The notes: generated from the sequence alone by a model not told the origin. A stretch of 64,000 nucleotides of DNA from Neptunicella marina (GCF_014270035.1 NZ_JACNEP010000005.1:231346-295345), one strand, 5' to 3'; shown: positions 37,273-46,829, counted from the first letter of the stretch. Numbers and translations: made by a program.

Positions 37273-38868
37273 ATGATGAGTAGCGCAGCAGAACAAGTGC
37301 ACCACGACGAACATCACGATCATCATGCTCCCAGCGGGATTAAACGCTGGTTGTATACCACAAACCACAAAGACATAGGCACATTGTACCTATGGTTTGC
37401 CTTTATCATGTTTTTAACGGGTGGGGCGATGGCCATGGTAATTCGCGCCGAATTATTTGAGCCAGGTCTACAAATTGTTGAACCCAACTTTTTTAACCAG
37501 ATGACAACCGTTCACGGACTGATAATGGTATTTGGAGCAGTAATGCCCGCGTTTACCGGCCTGGCTAACTGGATGGTCCCAATGATGATAGGTGCGCCGG
37601 ATATGGCGCTGCCGCGCATGAATAACTGGAGTTTCTGGATCCTGCCTTTTGCTTTTCTAATCCTGTTATCTTCATTATTTTTAGAAGGCGGTGGTCCTAA
37701 TTTTGGCTGGACATTCTATGCACCGCTTTCAACCACTTACAGCAACGACAGCACTGCGTTATTTGTATTCTCAGTACACATCATGGGGGCATCCTCGATA
37801 ATGGGGGCAATTAACGTCATCGTTACTATTTTCAATATGCGCGCCCCGGGCATGACTTTTATGAAAATGCCGCTGTTTGTGTGGACCTGGTTAATCACCG
37901 CGTTTTTGCTGATCGCAGTAATGCCAGTACTGGCAGGAGCTGTGACCATGGTGTTAACCGATAAGTTTTTTGGTACCAGCTTCTTTAATGCTGCAGGAGG
38001 TGGTGATCCGGTGATGTTCCAGCATATTTTCTGGTTCTTTGGTCACCCTGAGGTTTACATTATGATACTGCCTGCATTTGGCATTATTTCTCAGATTGTA
38101 CCGACTTTTGCGCGCAAACCTTTGTTTGGCTATGCATCGATGGTGTATGCAACCGCTTCAATCGCGTTACTGTCTTTTATCGTATGGGCGCACCATATGT
38201 TCACCACAGGCATGCCCCTGTTTGCTGAAATGTTTTTTATGATAGCAACCATGCTAATTTCAGTGCCTACCGGGGTGAAAGTATTTAACTGGGTAGCAAC
38301 CATGTGGCGAGGCTCCCTGACCTTTGAAGTCCCCATGATGTTTGCTCTGGCATTTATTGTATTGTTTACCATTGGCGGATTCTCAGGCCTGATGCTGGCA
38401 ATTACACCAGTAGATTTCCAGTACCATGACACCTACTTTGTTGTCGCACACTTCCATTATGTTCTGGTGACAGGTGCCATCTTTTCGATAATGGCGGCGG
38501 CTTATTACTGGTTACCCAAATGGACCGGTAAGATGTATGACGTCACACTGGCCAAATGGCATTTCTGGTGTTCACTCATCTCAGTTAATTTGCTGTTTTT
38601 CCCCATGCATTTTGTAGGGCTGGCTGGTATGCCCAGACGTATTCCGGATTATTCATTGCAATTTGCCGATTTTAATAAATGGATCAGCATTGGTGGTTTC
38701 GCCTTCGGCCTCTCACAACTGATTTTCCTCGCGTTGTTAATTAAGGCCTGCAAAAAACAAGGTGAACCAGTATCAGCCAGAGTATGGGAAGGTGCAGAAG
38801 GTTTAGAATGGGAAGTACCTTCTCCCGCTCCTTACCATACGTTTGAAACACCACCGGTAGTGAAATAA
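37273..38868 (+). CDS. coxA: Cytochrome c oxidase subunit I
   Basis: A 531-residue, ~12-TM catalytic subunit holding haem a, haem a3 and CuB. FFGHPEVYIMILPAFG is the CuB-ligand His with its crosslinked Tyr, and the DTYFVVAHFHYVLV stretch holds the haem His pair. The His-rich N-terminus (VHHDEHHDHHAP) is notable and could help load or buffer copper or zinc. It reduces O2 to water and pumps protons. Two ATGs (37273, 37276) are possible, both with AGGAGA upstream. Confidence 0.97.
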   Translation: MMSSAAEQVHHDEHHDHHAPSGIKRWLYTTNHKDIGTLYLWFAFIMFLTGGAMAMVIRAELFEPGLQIVEPNFFNQMTTVHGLIMVFGAVMPAFTGLANWMVPMMIGAPDMALPRMNNWSFWILPFAFLILLSSLFLEGGGPNFGWTFYAPLSTTYSNDSTALFVFSVHIMGASSIMGAINVIVTIFNMRAPGMTFMKMPLFVWTWLITAFLLIAVMPVLAGAVTMVLTDKFFGTSFFNAAGGGDPVMFQHIFWFFGHPEVYIMILPAFGIISQIVPTFARKPLFGYASMVYATASIALLSFIVWAHHMFTTGMPLFAEMFFMIATMLISVPTGVKVFNWVATMWRGSLTFEVPMMFALAFIVLFTIGGFSGLMLAITPVDFQYHDTYFVVAHFHYVLVTGAIFSIMAAAYYWLPKWTGKMYDVTLAKWHFWCSLISVNLLFFPMHFVGLAGMPRRIPDYSLQFADFNKWISIGGFAFGLSQLIFLALLIKACKKQGEPVSARVWEGAEGLEWEVPSPAPYHTFETPPVVK

Positions 38869-38870
38869 GC

Positions 38871-39419
38871 ATGAGCAATCACACCTCACCACAGCACAAC
38901 AAAACAGTGTTCAAACTGCTGTTAGTGGTGGTGGGGATGTTTGGTTTTGGCTTTTTGCTGGTTCCGCTCTATGACGTATTTTGTGATATCACAGGTATTA
39001 ACGGTAAAACCAATGATACTGCAGCGGCTTATCAACACGTGGAAATTGATACTTCGCGTTTGATTACTGTGGAATTTATCACTCGTACTAATACAGGTAT
39101 GCCTTGGGTGTTTCGCTCTGAGACAAAAAAAATCCAGGTGCATCCCGGAGAACTGAAAGAAGTGGATTTTTACGCTCACAATCCAGCCAGTTACGACATT
39201 GTTGGGCAGGCTGTACCTTCAGTTTCCCCCGGACTGGCGTCCCTGTATTTGAATAAAACAGAATGCTTCTGCTTTGAACAACAACCATTAAAAGCCGGAG
39301 AAGAAGCACGGATGCCAATGCGTTTTTATATCGATCCGCAAATACCAGAAGACATTAATTATTTTACCTTGTCTTACACCCTTTACGATGTAACCAGCAA
39401 CAAAGTCGCGATGAGATAA
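38871..39419 (+). CDS. Cytochrome c oxidase assembly protein CtaG/Cox11
   Basis: A 182-residue copper chaperone with one TM helix (~15-35) and a periplasmic beta domain. The copper-binding CFCFEQQ motif (~residue 126) is present and is the family signature. Cox11 delivers copper to CuB of subunit I. It lies 2 nt after coxA and 18 nt before coxC, an arrangement typical of alpha- and gammaproteobacterial aa3 clusters. I avoid the name coxG, which is used for other proteins. Confidence 0.93.
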   Translation: MSNHTSPQHNKTVFKLLLVVVGMFGFGFLLVPLYDVFCDITGINGKTNDTAAAYQHVEIDTSRLITVEFITRTNTGMPWVFRSETKKIQVHPGELKEVDFYAHNPASYDIVGQAVPSVSPGLASLYLNKTECFCFEQQPLKAGEEARMPMRFYIDPQIPEDINYFTLSYTLYDVTSNKVAMR

Positions 39420-39437
39420 GGAAATAGGGAGAAGATC

Positions 39438-40319
39438 ATGTCACAACAACAATATGAAAAATATTATGTTCCTGCGCAAAGTCCCTGGCCAATTGTAGGT
39501 GCCGTGGCGCTGTTTTTAATAGCGGTGGGAGCCGGAAACTTTGTTATTGAATCAAGTAAAGGTGAAGACGGGTATGGCGGATTAATTCTGCTGGCGGGGC
39601 TGATCACCTTATTTACCATGTTAATTGGCTGGTTCAGAGACCAAATTCATGAGTCGATGAATGGCATACACAGCAAACAGTTAGGACGCTCCTACCGACA
39701 AGGTATGAGCTGGTTTATTTTTTCAGAAGTCATGTTTTTCGCCGCATTCTTTGGGGCATTGTTTTATGCCAGAGTCATTTCCACCCAGTGGTTGGGTGGA
39801 GCATCCAATAATGCTATGACTAACGAAGTTTTATGGCCGGGCTTTGAAGCGATATGGCCTCTGGTGACAACACCTGATGGAACAACAACTGAAGCCATGG
39901 GCTGGTATGGGTTGCCACTGATAAACACAGTGGTCCTGCTTTTGTCCTCTGTAACTTGCCATTTTGCTCATGTAGGACTGGAAACTGGCAATCGCAAAAA
40001 ACTGACCTCACTGTTAGGCGTGACTATTTTACTGGGTATTTTCTTTCTAATCTTACAAGCCGAAGAATATATCCATGCCTATCGTGAAATGGGGTTAACT
40101 TTGCAGTCTGGGGTGTACGGTAATACCTTTTTTATGCTCACAGGCTTTCATGGATTACATGTCACTCTGGGTACCATTTTACTGATTGTGATGTTTTTCC
40201 GGGTACTTAAAGGCCACTTCAATGCCGAAAACCAATTCGCCTTTATGGCAGCAAGCTGGTACTGGCACTTTGTAGATGTGGTGTGGGTGATGCTGTTTTT
40301 CTTTGTTTACGTATTGTGA
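39438..40319 (+). CDS. coxC: Cytochrome c oxidase subunit III
   Basis: A 293-residue polytopic subunit with seven predicted TM helices. SWFIFSEVMFFAAFFGALFYAR, the GFHGLHVTLGTILL helix, and the AASWYWHFVDVVWVMLFF end are subunit III signatures. It stabilises the enzyme and supports proton uptake. It is last in the structural part of the operon; a GC-rich UUCG hairpin lies beyond. Confidence 0.95.
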   Translation: MSQQQYEKYYVPAQSPWPIVGAVALFLIAVGAGNFVIESSKGEDGYGGLILLAGLITLFTMLIGWFRDQIHESMNGIHSKQLGRSYRQGMSWFIFSEVMFFAAFFGALFYARVISTQWLGGASNNAMTNEVLWPGFEAIWPLVTTPDGTTTEAMGWYGLPLINTVVLLLSSVTCHFAHVGLETGNRKKLTSLLGVTILLGIFFLILQAEEYIHAYREMGLTLQSGVYGNTFFMLTGFHGLHVTLGTILLIVMFFRVLKGHFNAENQFAFMAASWYWHFVDVVWVMLFFFVYVL

Positions 40320-40328
40320 CGAGAGATG

Positions 40329-40348
40329 GTTGCCGCTTCGGCGGCAAC
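40329..40348. other. UUCG-capped hairpin after coxC
   Basis: GTTGCCGC (40329-40336), loop TTCG, GCGGCAAC (40341-40348): a perfect 8-bp stem with a stable tetraloop in the 30-nt gap between convergent coxC and the DUF2909 gene. There is no T tract on either strand, so it may protect the coxC mRNA end or act as a Rho-assisted stop rather than a classic terminator. Confidence 0.6.
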
Positions 40349-40349
40349 A

Positions 40350-40559
40350 TTAAAACATTCTCGGATTAGGCGTAATAAGGCCAGTTGCCATCGCCACTAA
40401 TAATAAAATAACAATAATGGCGGAAAGTAGTACCCGCCGACCAATAAATTTACTCATGGGCGGTTGATTAGGCTCATCTTTGAGCATCACCAACATGGCA
40501 CGAAACAGGTTGTAAACCATAAGCAGTAATAAGCCACCCACAATGATTTTAATTAACAT
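40350..40559 (-). CDS. DUF2909 family twin-transmembrane protein
   Basis: A 69-residue protein with two TM helices (~3-28 and ~45-65), an RR turn between them (FIGRRVLLSAIIVILLL) and no other domain. Small proteins of this family occur regularly beside SURF1 in cytochrome oxidase clusters and are presumed to help oxidase assembly or to be an accessory subunit. It is transcribed opposite to the operon around it and is divergent from SURF1 (12 nt between starts). Confidence 0.85.
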   Translation of the reverse strand: MLIKIIVGGLLLLMVYNLFRAMLVMLKDEPNQPPMSKFIGRRVLLSAIIVILLLVAMATGLITPNPRMF

Positions 40560-40571
40560 AATTCGCCTCCT

Positions 40572-41300
40572 ATGACCTTGAAACTAGGCCGGTATCGAAT
40601 TCCAATTGTTGCAACCTTAATCAGTATGCTGGCATTTGTCACCATGCTCCAGCTTGGTTTTTGGCAACTGGACCGTGCCGAACAGAAAAACCAGCGTCTC
40701 AAACAAATACAACAACGCCAGCAATCACAATCCTATGCGCTAAATGAACTGCTCAGTCAAAAAGGCGATATCAGAGACTACCCGATTGAAGTAAAAGGGC
40801 ATTTTATACAGGAAAAACTGTTCTTCATTGATAACCGAATTGTGCATGGTCAAATTGGTTACCATGTAGTGGCTTTATTTCAGACAAATTGGGGAGTGCT
40901 AGCCGTAAATCTCGGCTGGATAAAAGCACCGGCCACCAGAGAGCTGCTGCCTTTAGTATCTGTACCAGCCAGTCAGCAAACGCTTCAAGGCACACTAGCC
41001 ATTCCCGATTTAAATCCGATGATTAATGATTCATTAAAAACAACAAATACATGGCCTGTCAGAATTCAGCAAATAGATTTACAACAAATGCAAACTGTAT
41101 CGCAGTTAAACCTTTTACCAATAGTGTTACAGCTTGCTCCTGATCCATCGCAACCGCTCATTCGCCAATGGCAAGCTGTGGTAATGCCGCCGGAGAAACA
41201 CATCGCTTATGCCATTCAGTGGTTTGGACTGGCTTCGGCAGCCTTAATTATCACCATCATTGCCCTTTTCAGATATAACCGGGAAATCCACAATGAATAA
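40572..41300 (+). CDS. SURF1 family oxidase assembly protein
   Basis: A 242-residue protein with TM helices near each end (~12-30 and ~215-235) around a periplasmic domain. FWQLDRAEQKNQRL just after the first helix, FIDNRIVHGQIGYHVV and the YAIQWFGLASAALI end are SURF1 features. SURF1 assists haem a insertion into subunit I. Its stop lies inside the start of the next gene (8-nt overlap). Confidence 0.92.
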   Translation: MTLKLGRYRIPIVATLISMLAFVTMLQLGFWQLDRAEQKNQRLKQIQQRQQSQSYALNELLSQKGDIRDYPIEVKGHFIQEKLFFIDNRIVHGQIGYHVVALFQTNWGVLAVNLGWIKAPATRELLPLVSVPASQQTLQGTLAIPDLNPMINDSLKTTNTWPVRIQQIDLQQMQTVSQLNLLPIVLQLAPDPSQPLIRQWQAVVMPPEKHIAYAIQWFGLASAALIITIIALFRYNREIHNE

Positions 41301-41847
41301 TAAAAAGATCATGATTGTACTGGCTATTGTTTTCATTTTACCGGTCGCATTAGCCAAACTAGCCCTCGAATTAGACTGGTTTAACCGTGCCGCAACCAAT
41401 AAAGGTGAATTACTCGAGCCCGTGCTGGATGCCACGCCGCTGTATTCGAAAACAAAACCACCGACGATCTGGAGACTGGTGTACGTGATACCAGAGCAGT
41501 GTGACCAATCCTGTAAAAATGCCATCTACAGTATCCATCAGGTTTGGCTGGCGCTGGGGCGCGAAAGCGACAGAGTTCAGGCTCTCCTTATCACCACCGA
41601 ACAAAGCGACCCTACAATCAATAATGATATCAAACAGTTAGATAACATCCACCAGCTGCAAACCAGCACACAAAACATCCAAAATGTGTTTAAACAATCA
41701 TCAGCTGATGGTATTTTCGTCGTTGATACTTTGCAAAACATAATATTGCGCTATGGATTGCAGCAACAAAAACAAAAAGCGGTTATGCACAGCCGCGACA
41801 TACTAGCCGATGTAAAAAAACTGCTTAAGCTTTCACGCATTGGTTAA
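41293..41847 (+). CDS. Membrane-anchored thioredoxin-like protein in the oxidase assembly cluster
   Basis: A 184-residue protein with one N-terminal TM helix (IMIVLAIVFILPVALA) and a ~150-residue periplasmic part. WRLVYVIPEQCDQSCKNAIYSI places a Cys-x3-Cys exactly where SCO proteins hold their copper-binding pair, and VMHSRD late in the chain could supply a histidine. The rest follows a thioredoxin-like beta-alpha pattern (GIFVVDTLQNIILRY). It is a common but poorly named companion of SURF1 and CtaA. I infer copper or thiol-redox handling for oxidase assembly. The start is ATG 41293, overlapping SURF1 by 8 nt. Confidence 0.78.
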   Translation: MNNKKIMIVLAIVFILPVALAKLALELDWFNRAATNKGELLEPVLDATPLYSKTKPPTIWRLVYVIPEQCDQSCKNAIYSIHQVWLALGRESDRVQALLITTEQSDPTINNDIKQLDNIHQLQTSTQNIQNVFKQSSADGIFVVDTLQNIILRYGLQQQKQKAVMHSRDILADVKKLLKLSRIG

Positions 41848-41860
41848 AGGAGCAAATATC

Positions 41861-42838
41861 GTGAAGAAAATGGTGTTGGCTAGTCTTTTCCTTGTATTTG
41901 CCGTGATTATTTTAGGCGCCTATACCCGCCTGACCGATGCAGGGCTCGGCTGCCCCGACTGGCCAGGCTGTTATGGTCATTACAGCGTGCCTAAACAAGC
42001 TGCACATGTTGCTGCAGCAGAACAGGCCTTCCCGCATCGTCCAATCGAACCCCACAAAGCTCGCAATGAAATGGTACATCGCTATTTTGCTGGTGCATTA
42101 GGATTGCTCATACTGGGTATTTTTGTGGTGAGTTTGCTTAACCGTAAACCTATGCGCCCATTAAAGCTGCCGCTACTGCTGGTAATACTGGTATGTTTTC
42201 AGGCCGCTCTTGGTATGTGGACCGTGACATTAAATCTTATGCCATTAGTGGTGATGGGACATTTACTCGGTGGATTCAGTATTCTGGCATGTCTCTATTT
42301 ACTGCATCTGCGACTTTCGGGTTTTCGTATTCCGGGGGGCGATCCTCACGTCAGGAAACTGGCGAAATTCACCTTGATCGGATTGTTTATCGTCATTGGA
42401 CAAATTGCCTTAGGCGGCTGGACCAGCGCCAATTATGCAGCTCTGGCCTGCACTGAATTGCCGGTTTGCGAGCCCGGTTGGTGGCAAAAACTCGACTTTA
42501 TCGGTGCTTTCAGTATTCCCTCTGCCGAAAACTATGAATTTGGTGTACACGACTATGGTGAACGCATGACAATGCACATTATGCATCGTGCCGGCGCGTT
42601 AGTTACATTCATCTATTTATGCTGGCTGGCAAGTAAACTGTATCGTGTGGCTCATACTGATACCTTTAAAAATCAGGCTATCGTTTTAGTACTGGTACTG
42701 GGTTTGCAAGTAGCTTTAGGTATCAGTAATGTAGTATTCAGTTTACCTGTTGCTATTGCCGTTATGCACAACGCCGTTGGTGCCTGTTTGTTAATGGTGA
42801 TGGTTTTGATTAACTACACCCTGTTCCGCAAAGCGTGA
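41861..42838 (+). CDS. ctaA: Haem A synthase
   Basis: A 325-residue COX15/CtaA family enzyme with ~8 TM helices. AYTRLTDAGLGCPDWPGCYG carries the paired cysteines; conserved His residues appear in NEMVHRYFAG, VMGHLLGG, HIMHRAGA and VMHNAVGA. It converts haem O to haem A for the aa3 oxidase. The start is GTG 41861 with AAAGGAGC 8 nt upstream; TTG 41840 lies within the preceding gene. It precedes ctaB (cyoE) by 6 nt. Confidence 0.95.
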   Translation: MKKMVLASLFLVFAVIILGAYTRLTDAGLGCPDWPGCYGHYSVPKQAAHVAAAEQAFPHRPIEPHKARNEMVHRYFAGALGLLILGIFVVSLLNRKPMRPLKLPLLLVILVCFQAALGMWTVTLNLMPLVVMGHLLGGFSILACLYLLHLRLSGFRIPGGDPHVRKLAKFTLIGLFIVIGQIALGGWTSANYAALACTELPVCEPGWWQKLDFIGAFSIPSAENYEFGVHDYGERMTMHIMHRAGALVTFIYLCWLASKLYRVAHTDTFKNQAIVLVLVLGLQVALGISNVVFSLPVAIAVMHNAVGACLLMVMVLINYTLFRKA

Positions 42839-42844
42839 GGTGAT

Positions 42845-43756
42845 ATGAGCTCAAAAACTCTAACAAACAAACCCATGTATAAAGCCCGGGTGAGCTGGCG
42901 TGATTATTATGAAATGACCAAACCCAAAGTCATTCTATTATTATTGCTCACAGCTGTAGTTGGGATGTGTTTATCAAGTCCCGGTGCATTGCCCTGGGTG
43001 AATGTGATCGCAGGGCTGTTTGGTATAGGTTTGCTCTCGTCATCAGCAGCAGTCATTAATCATGTGGTCGATCGTCAGATTGATGCGAAAATGGCACGCA
43101 CTCATAACCGCCCGGTTCCCAGAGGGAAAATATCACCGCAACATGCGTTAGCATTTGCCTTTGTACTGGCGATAATCGGTTACGCAGCCCTCGAAATATG
43201 GGTAAACCGACTCACTGCCTTACTCACGCTCGCCAGCATGGTAGGTTACGCGGTGATCTACACTATGTATCTTAAGCGTGCGACACCACAAAACATTGTA
43301 ATAGGCGGCTTAGCAGGTGCGGCGCCGCCATTGCTAGGCTGGAGTGCCATTTCCGATAGCATTCACCCACATGCACTTTTGCTGGTCTTAATTATTTATA
43401 CCTGGACGCCCCCGCATTTCTGGGCTCTGGCCATTCATCGCGAAAAAGATTACAGCAAAGCTGGCGTGCCAATGCTGCCCGTAACCCATGGCATCGATTT
43501 CACCAAAACCTCCGTATTTTTGTATACCATTTTGCTGTGTATTGTATGTTTATTGCCTTATCTGGTGGGTATGACAGGTATCATTTATTTGCTTGGGGCG
43601 ACCTTATTAAATATCGGCTTTTTGTATTATGCCTGGAAACTTAAATTTGATGCTGACGCAGACACAGCCATGAAAACATTTAAATTTTCCATTGTGCATT
43701 TAATGTTATTATTTTTACTGCTGCTCATCGATCACTACCTAAAAATCACGCTATGA
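42845..43756 (+). CDS. ctaB: Haem O synthase (protohaem IX farnesyltransferase)
   Basis: A 303-residue UbiA-superfamily prenyltransferase with ~8 TM helices. [21 protein letters not shown] near the start, [23 protein letters not shown] (the Asp-rich prenyl-diphosphate motif) and [16 protein letters not shown] are signatures. It adds a farnesyl group to haem B, feeding ctaA. The name cyoE is also used. It overlaps the SCO gene by 4 nt (ATGA). Confidence 0.96.
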   Translation: MSSKTLTNKPMYKARVSWRDYYEMTKPKVILLLLLTAVVGMCLSSPGALPWVNVIAGLFGIGLLSSSAAVINHVVDRQIDAKMARTHNRPVPRGKISPQHALAFAFVLAIIGYAALEIWVNRLTALLTLASMVGYAVIYTMYLKRATPQNIVIGGLAGAAPPLLGWSAISDSIHPHALLLVLIIYTWTPPHFWALAIHREKDYSKAGVPMLPVTHGIDFTKTSVFLYTILLCIVCLLPYLVGMTGIIYLLGATLLNIGFLYYAWKLKFDADADTAMKTFKFSIVHLMLLFLLLLIDHYLKITL

Positions 43757-44391
43757 ATTTACGCTCTGTTTTAATTTCACTGATTCTGCTGTTATCTCTT
43801 CTTGCCGGGGTGTACTTTTCAACAAAAGTATCTCCCCCGGAAGCGTCAATTCAGTATGCCAATATGTACCCTGCCCCCCGGGATTTAGGAGATGTACAAT
43901 TAACAGATCAACAAGGGCAGGCCTTTACAGCTGAACAGCTCAAACAACACTGGACGCTGGCCTTTGTCGGCTATACCTATTGCCCGGATATCTGCCCGAC
44001 AACACTGGCCAGCCTTAATGAAATTTATCCTGAGCTGCAAAAAATAAAATCTGAATATCCGGTTCAAGTGCTATTTATATCAGTAGACCCGGCGCGCGAT
44101 ACAACCGAACGCCTAAAAGATTATATTGCGTTTTTTAACCCGGAGTTTATTGCCGCCAGCGCAGAACACGCAGTGTTATTTCCGCTAATCCGCAAGCTAG
44201 GCATGATGTATGGCATCAACGATAGCACCGAGGATGGTAACTATTTAGTCGATCACAGCGCTTCAGTTGTCATTATTAATCCACAAGCACAGGTGATTGG
44301 ACGCTTTAAACCCACACATCAACTTGGTCAGCCGTCAATTAGCGACAATCAGAAAATCCTCGCCGATATGCCGTTAATCATGCGGCCTTAG
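43753..44391 (+). CDS. SCO1/SenC family copper chaperone
   Basis: A 212-residue protein with an N-terminal TM anchor (~5-22) and a thioredoxin fold. The copper site is Cys77 and Cys81 (YCPDICP) with His168 in [29 protein letters not shown] is the typical SCO strand-helix. It delivers copper to CuA of subunit II. The gene ends the assembly cluster and shares 4 nt with the convergent deacetylase gene. Confidence 0.94.
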   Translation: MNLRSVLISLILLLSLLAGVYFSTKVSPPEASIQYANMYPAPRDLGDVQLTDQQGQAFTAEQLKQHWTLAFVGYTYCPDICPTTLASLNEIYPELQKIKSEYPVQVLFISVDPARDTTERLKDYIAFFNPEFIAASAEHAVLFPLIRKLGMMYGINDSTEDGNYLVDHSASVVIINPQAQVIGRFKPTHQLGQPSISDNQKILADMPLIMRP

Positions 44392-45443
44392 TCCAGCCAG
44401 TTTCCATTGTTGTCTGCAGCGAAAAACGGAATAGAATACCAATAATATCGACCACTTAAGCTATTGCTCGGCACGGTGCAATTAATACGGCTGCGCCCGG
44501 CTGGTATATTACCTTTTGGCTGAATAGTAAATTGTTGTTTGTTCCAGCTTACATCCAGAGCCTCTGAATCCTGAAAGCAACTTAAACCGCTATTACGCAT
44601 ATCAGACAAATCAACCTGCACTTTAATAAGTGGATACTTTTCTCCCGCTTTAAATTCAGTATCGGCTAAATTTATCGAAGTAACCGGCATTGCCAGCGAG
44701 GCCATTTTAACTTGCAGAGTTTTTAAGTTGGCATATATACCTGCCGATGGAAATCTCGGTAACGCGCTAAAATCAGAGTAAGCCGCAACCGCACCGGATT
44801 GCTGGCCAAAACCAACATAACCATTGTCTGTCATCCACTGCTGGATTTGTTGATTATATTCTCCATAGGGATAGGCCACATATTTAAGGCTGTATCCAAG
44901 TTGCTGCTGCAAGCTACTCTCTGCCCTTTGTATGTTGCGGGTAATACGTGAAAACCACTGCTCATCAGTTTCATCCTGCTGCTTTTGCAACAAGTGAACA
45001 TGTTCGTTGGTGTGATTGGCAAACAATACATTCTGCTGTGACATTTGTTTTATTTGCTGCCAGGTGAGTTGATTCGCCCTGACTCCGATCTGATCCGGAT
45101 TTACAAATACGGTGTAAGGAAATTGGTACTCTTGCAGCATAGGATGGGCATTTTGCAAAATATCGATATACCCATCATCAAAGGTAATGGCCAGTGTATT
45201 GGCTGGTAAATTGTTTTGTTTTAACGCCTTAACCATCTTATCCAGCGGCCATACTGTGTAATGTTGTTTAATCAAATTAAGATGCTGACGAAACTGCTCT
45301 ACAGTTACTGAGGTACTGGCGGGGGTTTCACTGCTGACATGATGGTAAACCAGAATCACCCCACTTTGTGCCATGGCGTTAATCGAACACATACACAACC
45401 CGGCAAGTAAGCAATTTTTGATTTTAGAATAGAAGTTCTTAAT
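44388..45443 (-). CDS. Exported polysaccharide deacetylase family protein (apparent ATT start)
   Basis: A NodB-like carbohydrate esterase: VILVYHHVS, then TLAITFDDGYIDILQNAHPML with the metal Asp of the FDDG motif, FANHTNEHVHLL (the HxxxH metal ligands), and YVAYPYGEYN. The C-terminal ~90 residues form a separate beta region. Reading from the first ordinary start codon (TTG 45398) leaves only half a signal peptide. Extending to the ATT at 45443 gives MKNFYSKIKNCLLAGLCMC..NAMA, a complete signal peptide, with AAGGA 7 nt upstream (plus-strand TCCTT 45451-45455). An ATT start is rare (as in infC), so the call is an inference. The protein may deacetylate or trim a surface glycan. Confidence 0.82.
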   Translation of the reverse strand: MKNFYSKIKNCLLAGLCMCSINAMAQSGVILVYHHVSSETPASTSVTVEQFRQHLNLIKQHYTVWPLDKMVKALKQNNLPANTLAITFDDGYIDILQNAHPMLQEYQFPYTVFVNPDQIGVRANQLTWQQIKQMSQQNVLFANHTNEHVHLLQKQQDETDEQWFSRITRNIQRAESSLQQQLGYSLKYVAYPYGEYNQQIQQWMTDNGYVGFGQQSGAVAAYSDFSALPRFPSAGIYANLKTLQVKMASLAMPVTSINLADTEFKAGEKYPLIKVQVDLSDMRNSGLSCFQDSEALDVSWNKQQFTIQPKGNIPAGRSRINCTVPSNSLSGRYYWYSIPFFAADNNGNWLD

Positions 45444-45500
45444 AACGTTTTCCTTTATAATCAGCCTTCAACCCGAATAACTGCATTAAATCATTTTTTT

Positions 45501-46829
45501 ATGATGAACAGCTACTGGCGCAACAACAAAAGTGATGTAACAAAAATCATGGCTATCTCGTGGCCAATGTTTTTGAGTAACTTATCGCAACCCTTACTGG
45601 GCTTTGTTGATACTGCGGTGGTGGGTCATATGAATGCTGTGCATTTTTTGGCGGGTGTGGCTATCGGCTCAATGTTAATTACCCAGATTTACTGGTTGTG
45701 TGGTGCACTTCGTATGAGCACCACAGGCTTAAGTGCACAGGCAAAAGGTGCCGGGTCAATTAGAGATGCCAGTCGTGCTTTGTGGCAGGGCGTCTTTGTG
45801 GCTCTATCAGCTGCGATACTCATCATTGCTGCTCAAAAGCTGTTTATCTCAGTCGCAATCAATATTACCGATGCCAGTCATGACCTTGCACAGGTTATCA
45901 ATGATTATTTCACTACACGACTAGCAGGAGCACCGGCCGCATTAACCAATATGGTGTTAGTAGGTTGGTTAATAGGGCAGCAACAAGTCAAAGTGGTGAT
46001 GTGGATTCAGATTTTGTCTAACCTGCTCAATGTCGTATTAAATCTTTTATTTGTATATGGCTTTAATATGGGCGTAAAAGGCGTCGCTTTTGCCACAGTC
46101 ATTACTGAATACACAACCTGCATCGCGATGTTGTATTTCATTTTTCCTCAGGTAAAAAAAGCACAGATTGAAGCGCTCTGGTTTCGCCTGAGCTCGCTAA
46201 CCACCATGCTACGTCTGAATAGCAATATGTTTTTGCGCAATCTGGCTTTGCAGTTTTGTCTGGCGTTTATGGTCGTGAAAGCAGCACAATGGGGCGAAGA
46301 TATAGTCGCGGTTAACAATTTATTGCATCAGTTTTTCGTTTTCTGTGCGCTCGGGCTGGACGCCATTGCCTATGCGGCAGAAGCATTAATCGGCGAAAAT
46401 AAAGGGGCTAAAAAATCTCAGGGCATCATCGAAATTACCCGTACCGGACTGCTCATATCCTCTGCACTGGCACTCTTTTATTGCATTATTTTTACGGTAT
46501 TTGGTAATAATATCGTCAGCTTATTAACCGATTTACCTTCACTGCAAACACTAGCCAGCGACTACCTGCTTTATGTTTGTATATTGCCATTACTAGCACA
46601 CTGGTGTTTTTTAATGGATGGTGTCTACGTGGGTCTTAGCCGCGCAATACAAATGCGTAACAGTATGATTTTCAGCGCAGTGGGTGTTTTCCTGCCTGTT
46701 TATTATTTGCTGGAACATCAGCAAAACCATGGGTTATGGATTGCCTTTTTAGCCTTTGTCAGCGCCAGAGGGGCTTGTTTGCTTGCTCACTTCACTTATC
46801 TCTGCCGCCGCGAGGCTCTGATAAATTAA
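45501..46829 (+). CDS. MATE family efflux transporter, DinF-like
   Basis: A 442-residue, ~12-TM multidrug and toxic compound extrusion protein. ISWPMFLSNLSQPLLGFVDTAVVGHM is the DinF-branch signature, and ATVITEYTTCIAMLYF and GVYVGLSRAIQMRNS are typical inner repeats. MATE exporters use Na+ or H+ gradients. In E. coli dinF sits next to lexA and is SOS-controlled; here lexA is 10 kb away and I see no LexA box in front. The 3' end overlaps the small membrane protein gene on the other strand by 38 nt. Confidence 0.9.
   Translation: MMNSYWRNNKSDVTKIMAISWPMFLSNLSQPLLGFVDTAVVGHMNAVHFLAGVAIGSMLITQIYWLCGALRMSTTGLSAQAKGAGSIRDASRALWQGVFVALSAAILIIAAQKLFISVAINITDASHDLAQVINDYFTTRLAGAPAALTNMVLVGWLIGQQQVKVVMWIQILSNLLNVVLNLLFVYGFNMGVKGVAFATVITEYTTCIAMLYFIFPQVKKAQIEALWFRLSSLTTMLRLNSNMFLRNLALQFCLAFMVVKAAQWGEDIVAVNNLLHQFFVFCALGLDAIAYAAEALIGENKGAKKSQGIIEITRTGLLISSALALFYCIIFTVFGNNIVSLLTDLPSLQTLASDYLLYVCILPLLAHWCFLMDGVYVGLSRAIQMRNSMIFSAVGVFLPVYYLLEHQQNHGLWIAFLAFVSARGACLLAHFTYLCRREALIN

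Noticed and set aside
45444..45500. Possible LexA box in front of the DinF-like MATE gene
   Set aside because: No CTGT-N8-ACAG sequence is present in the gap.
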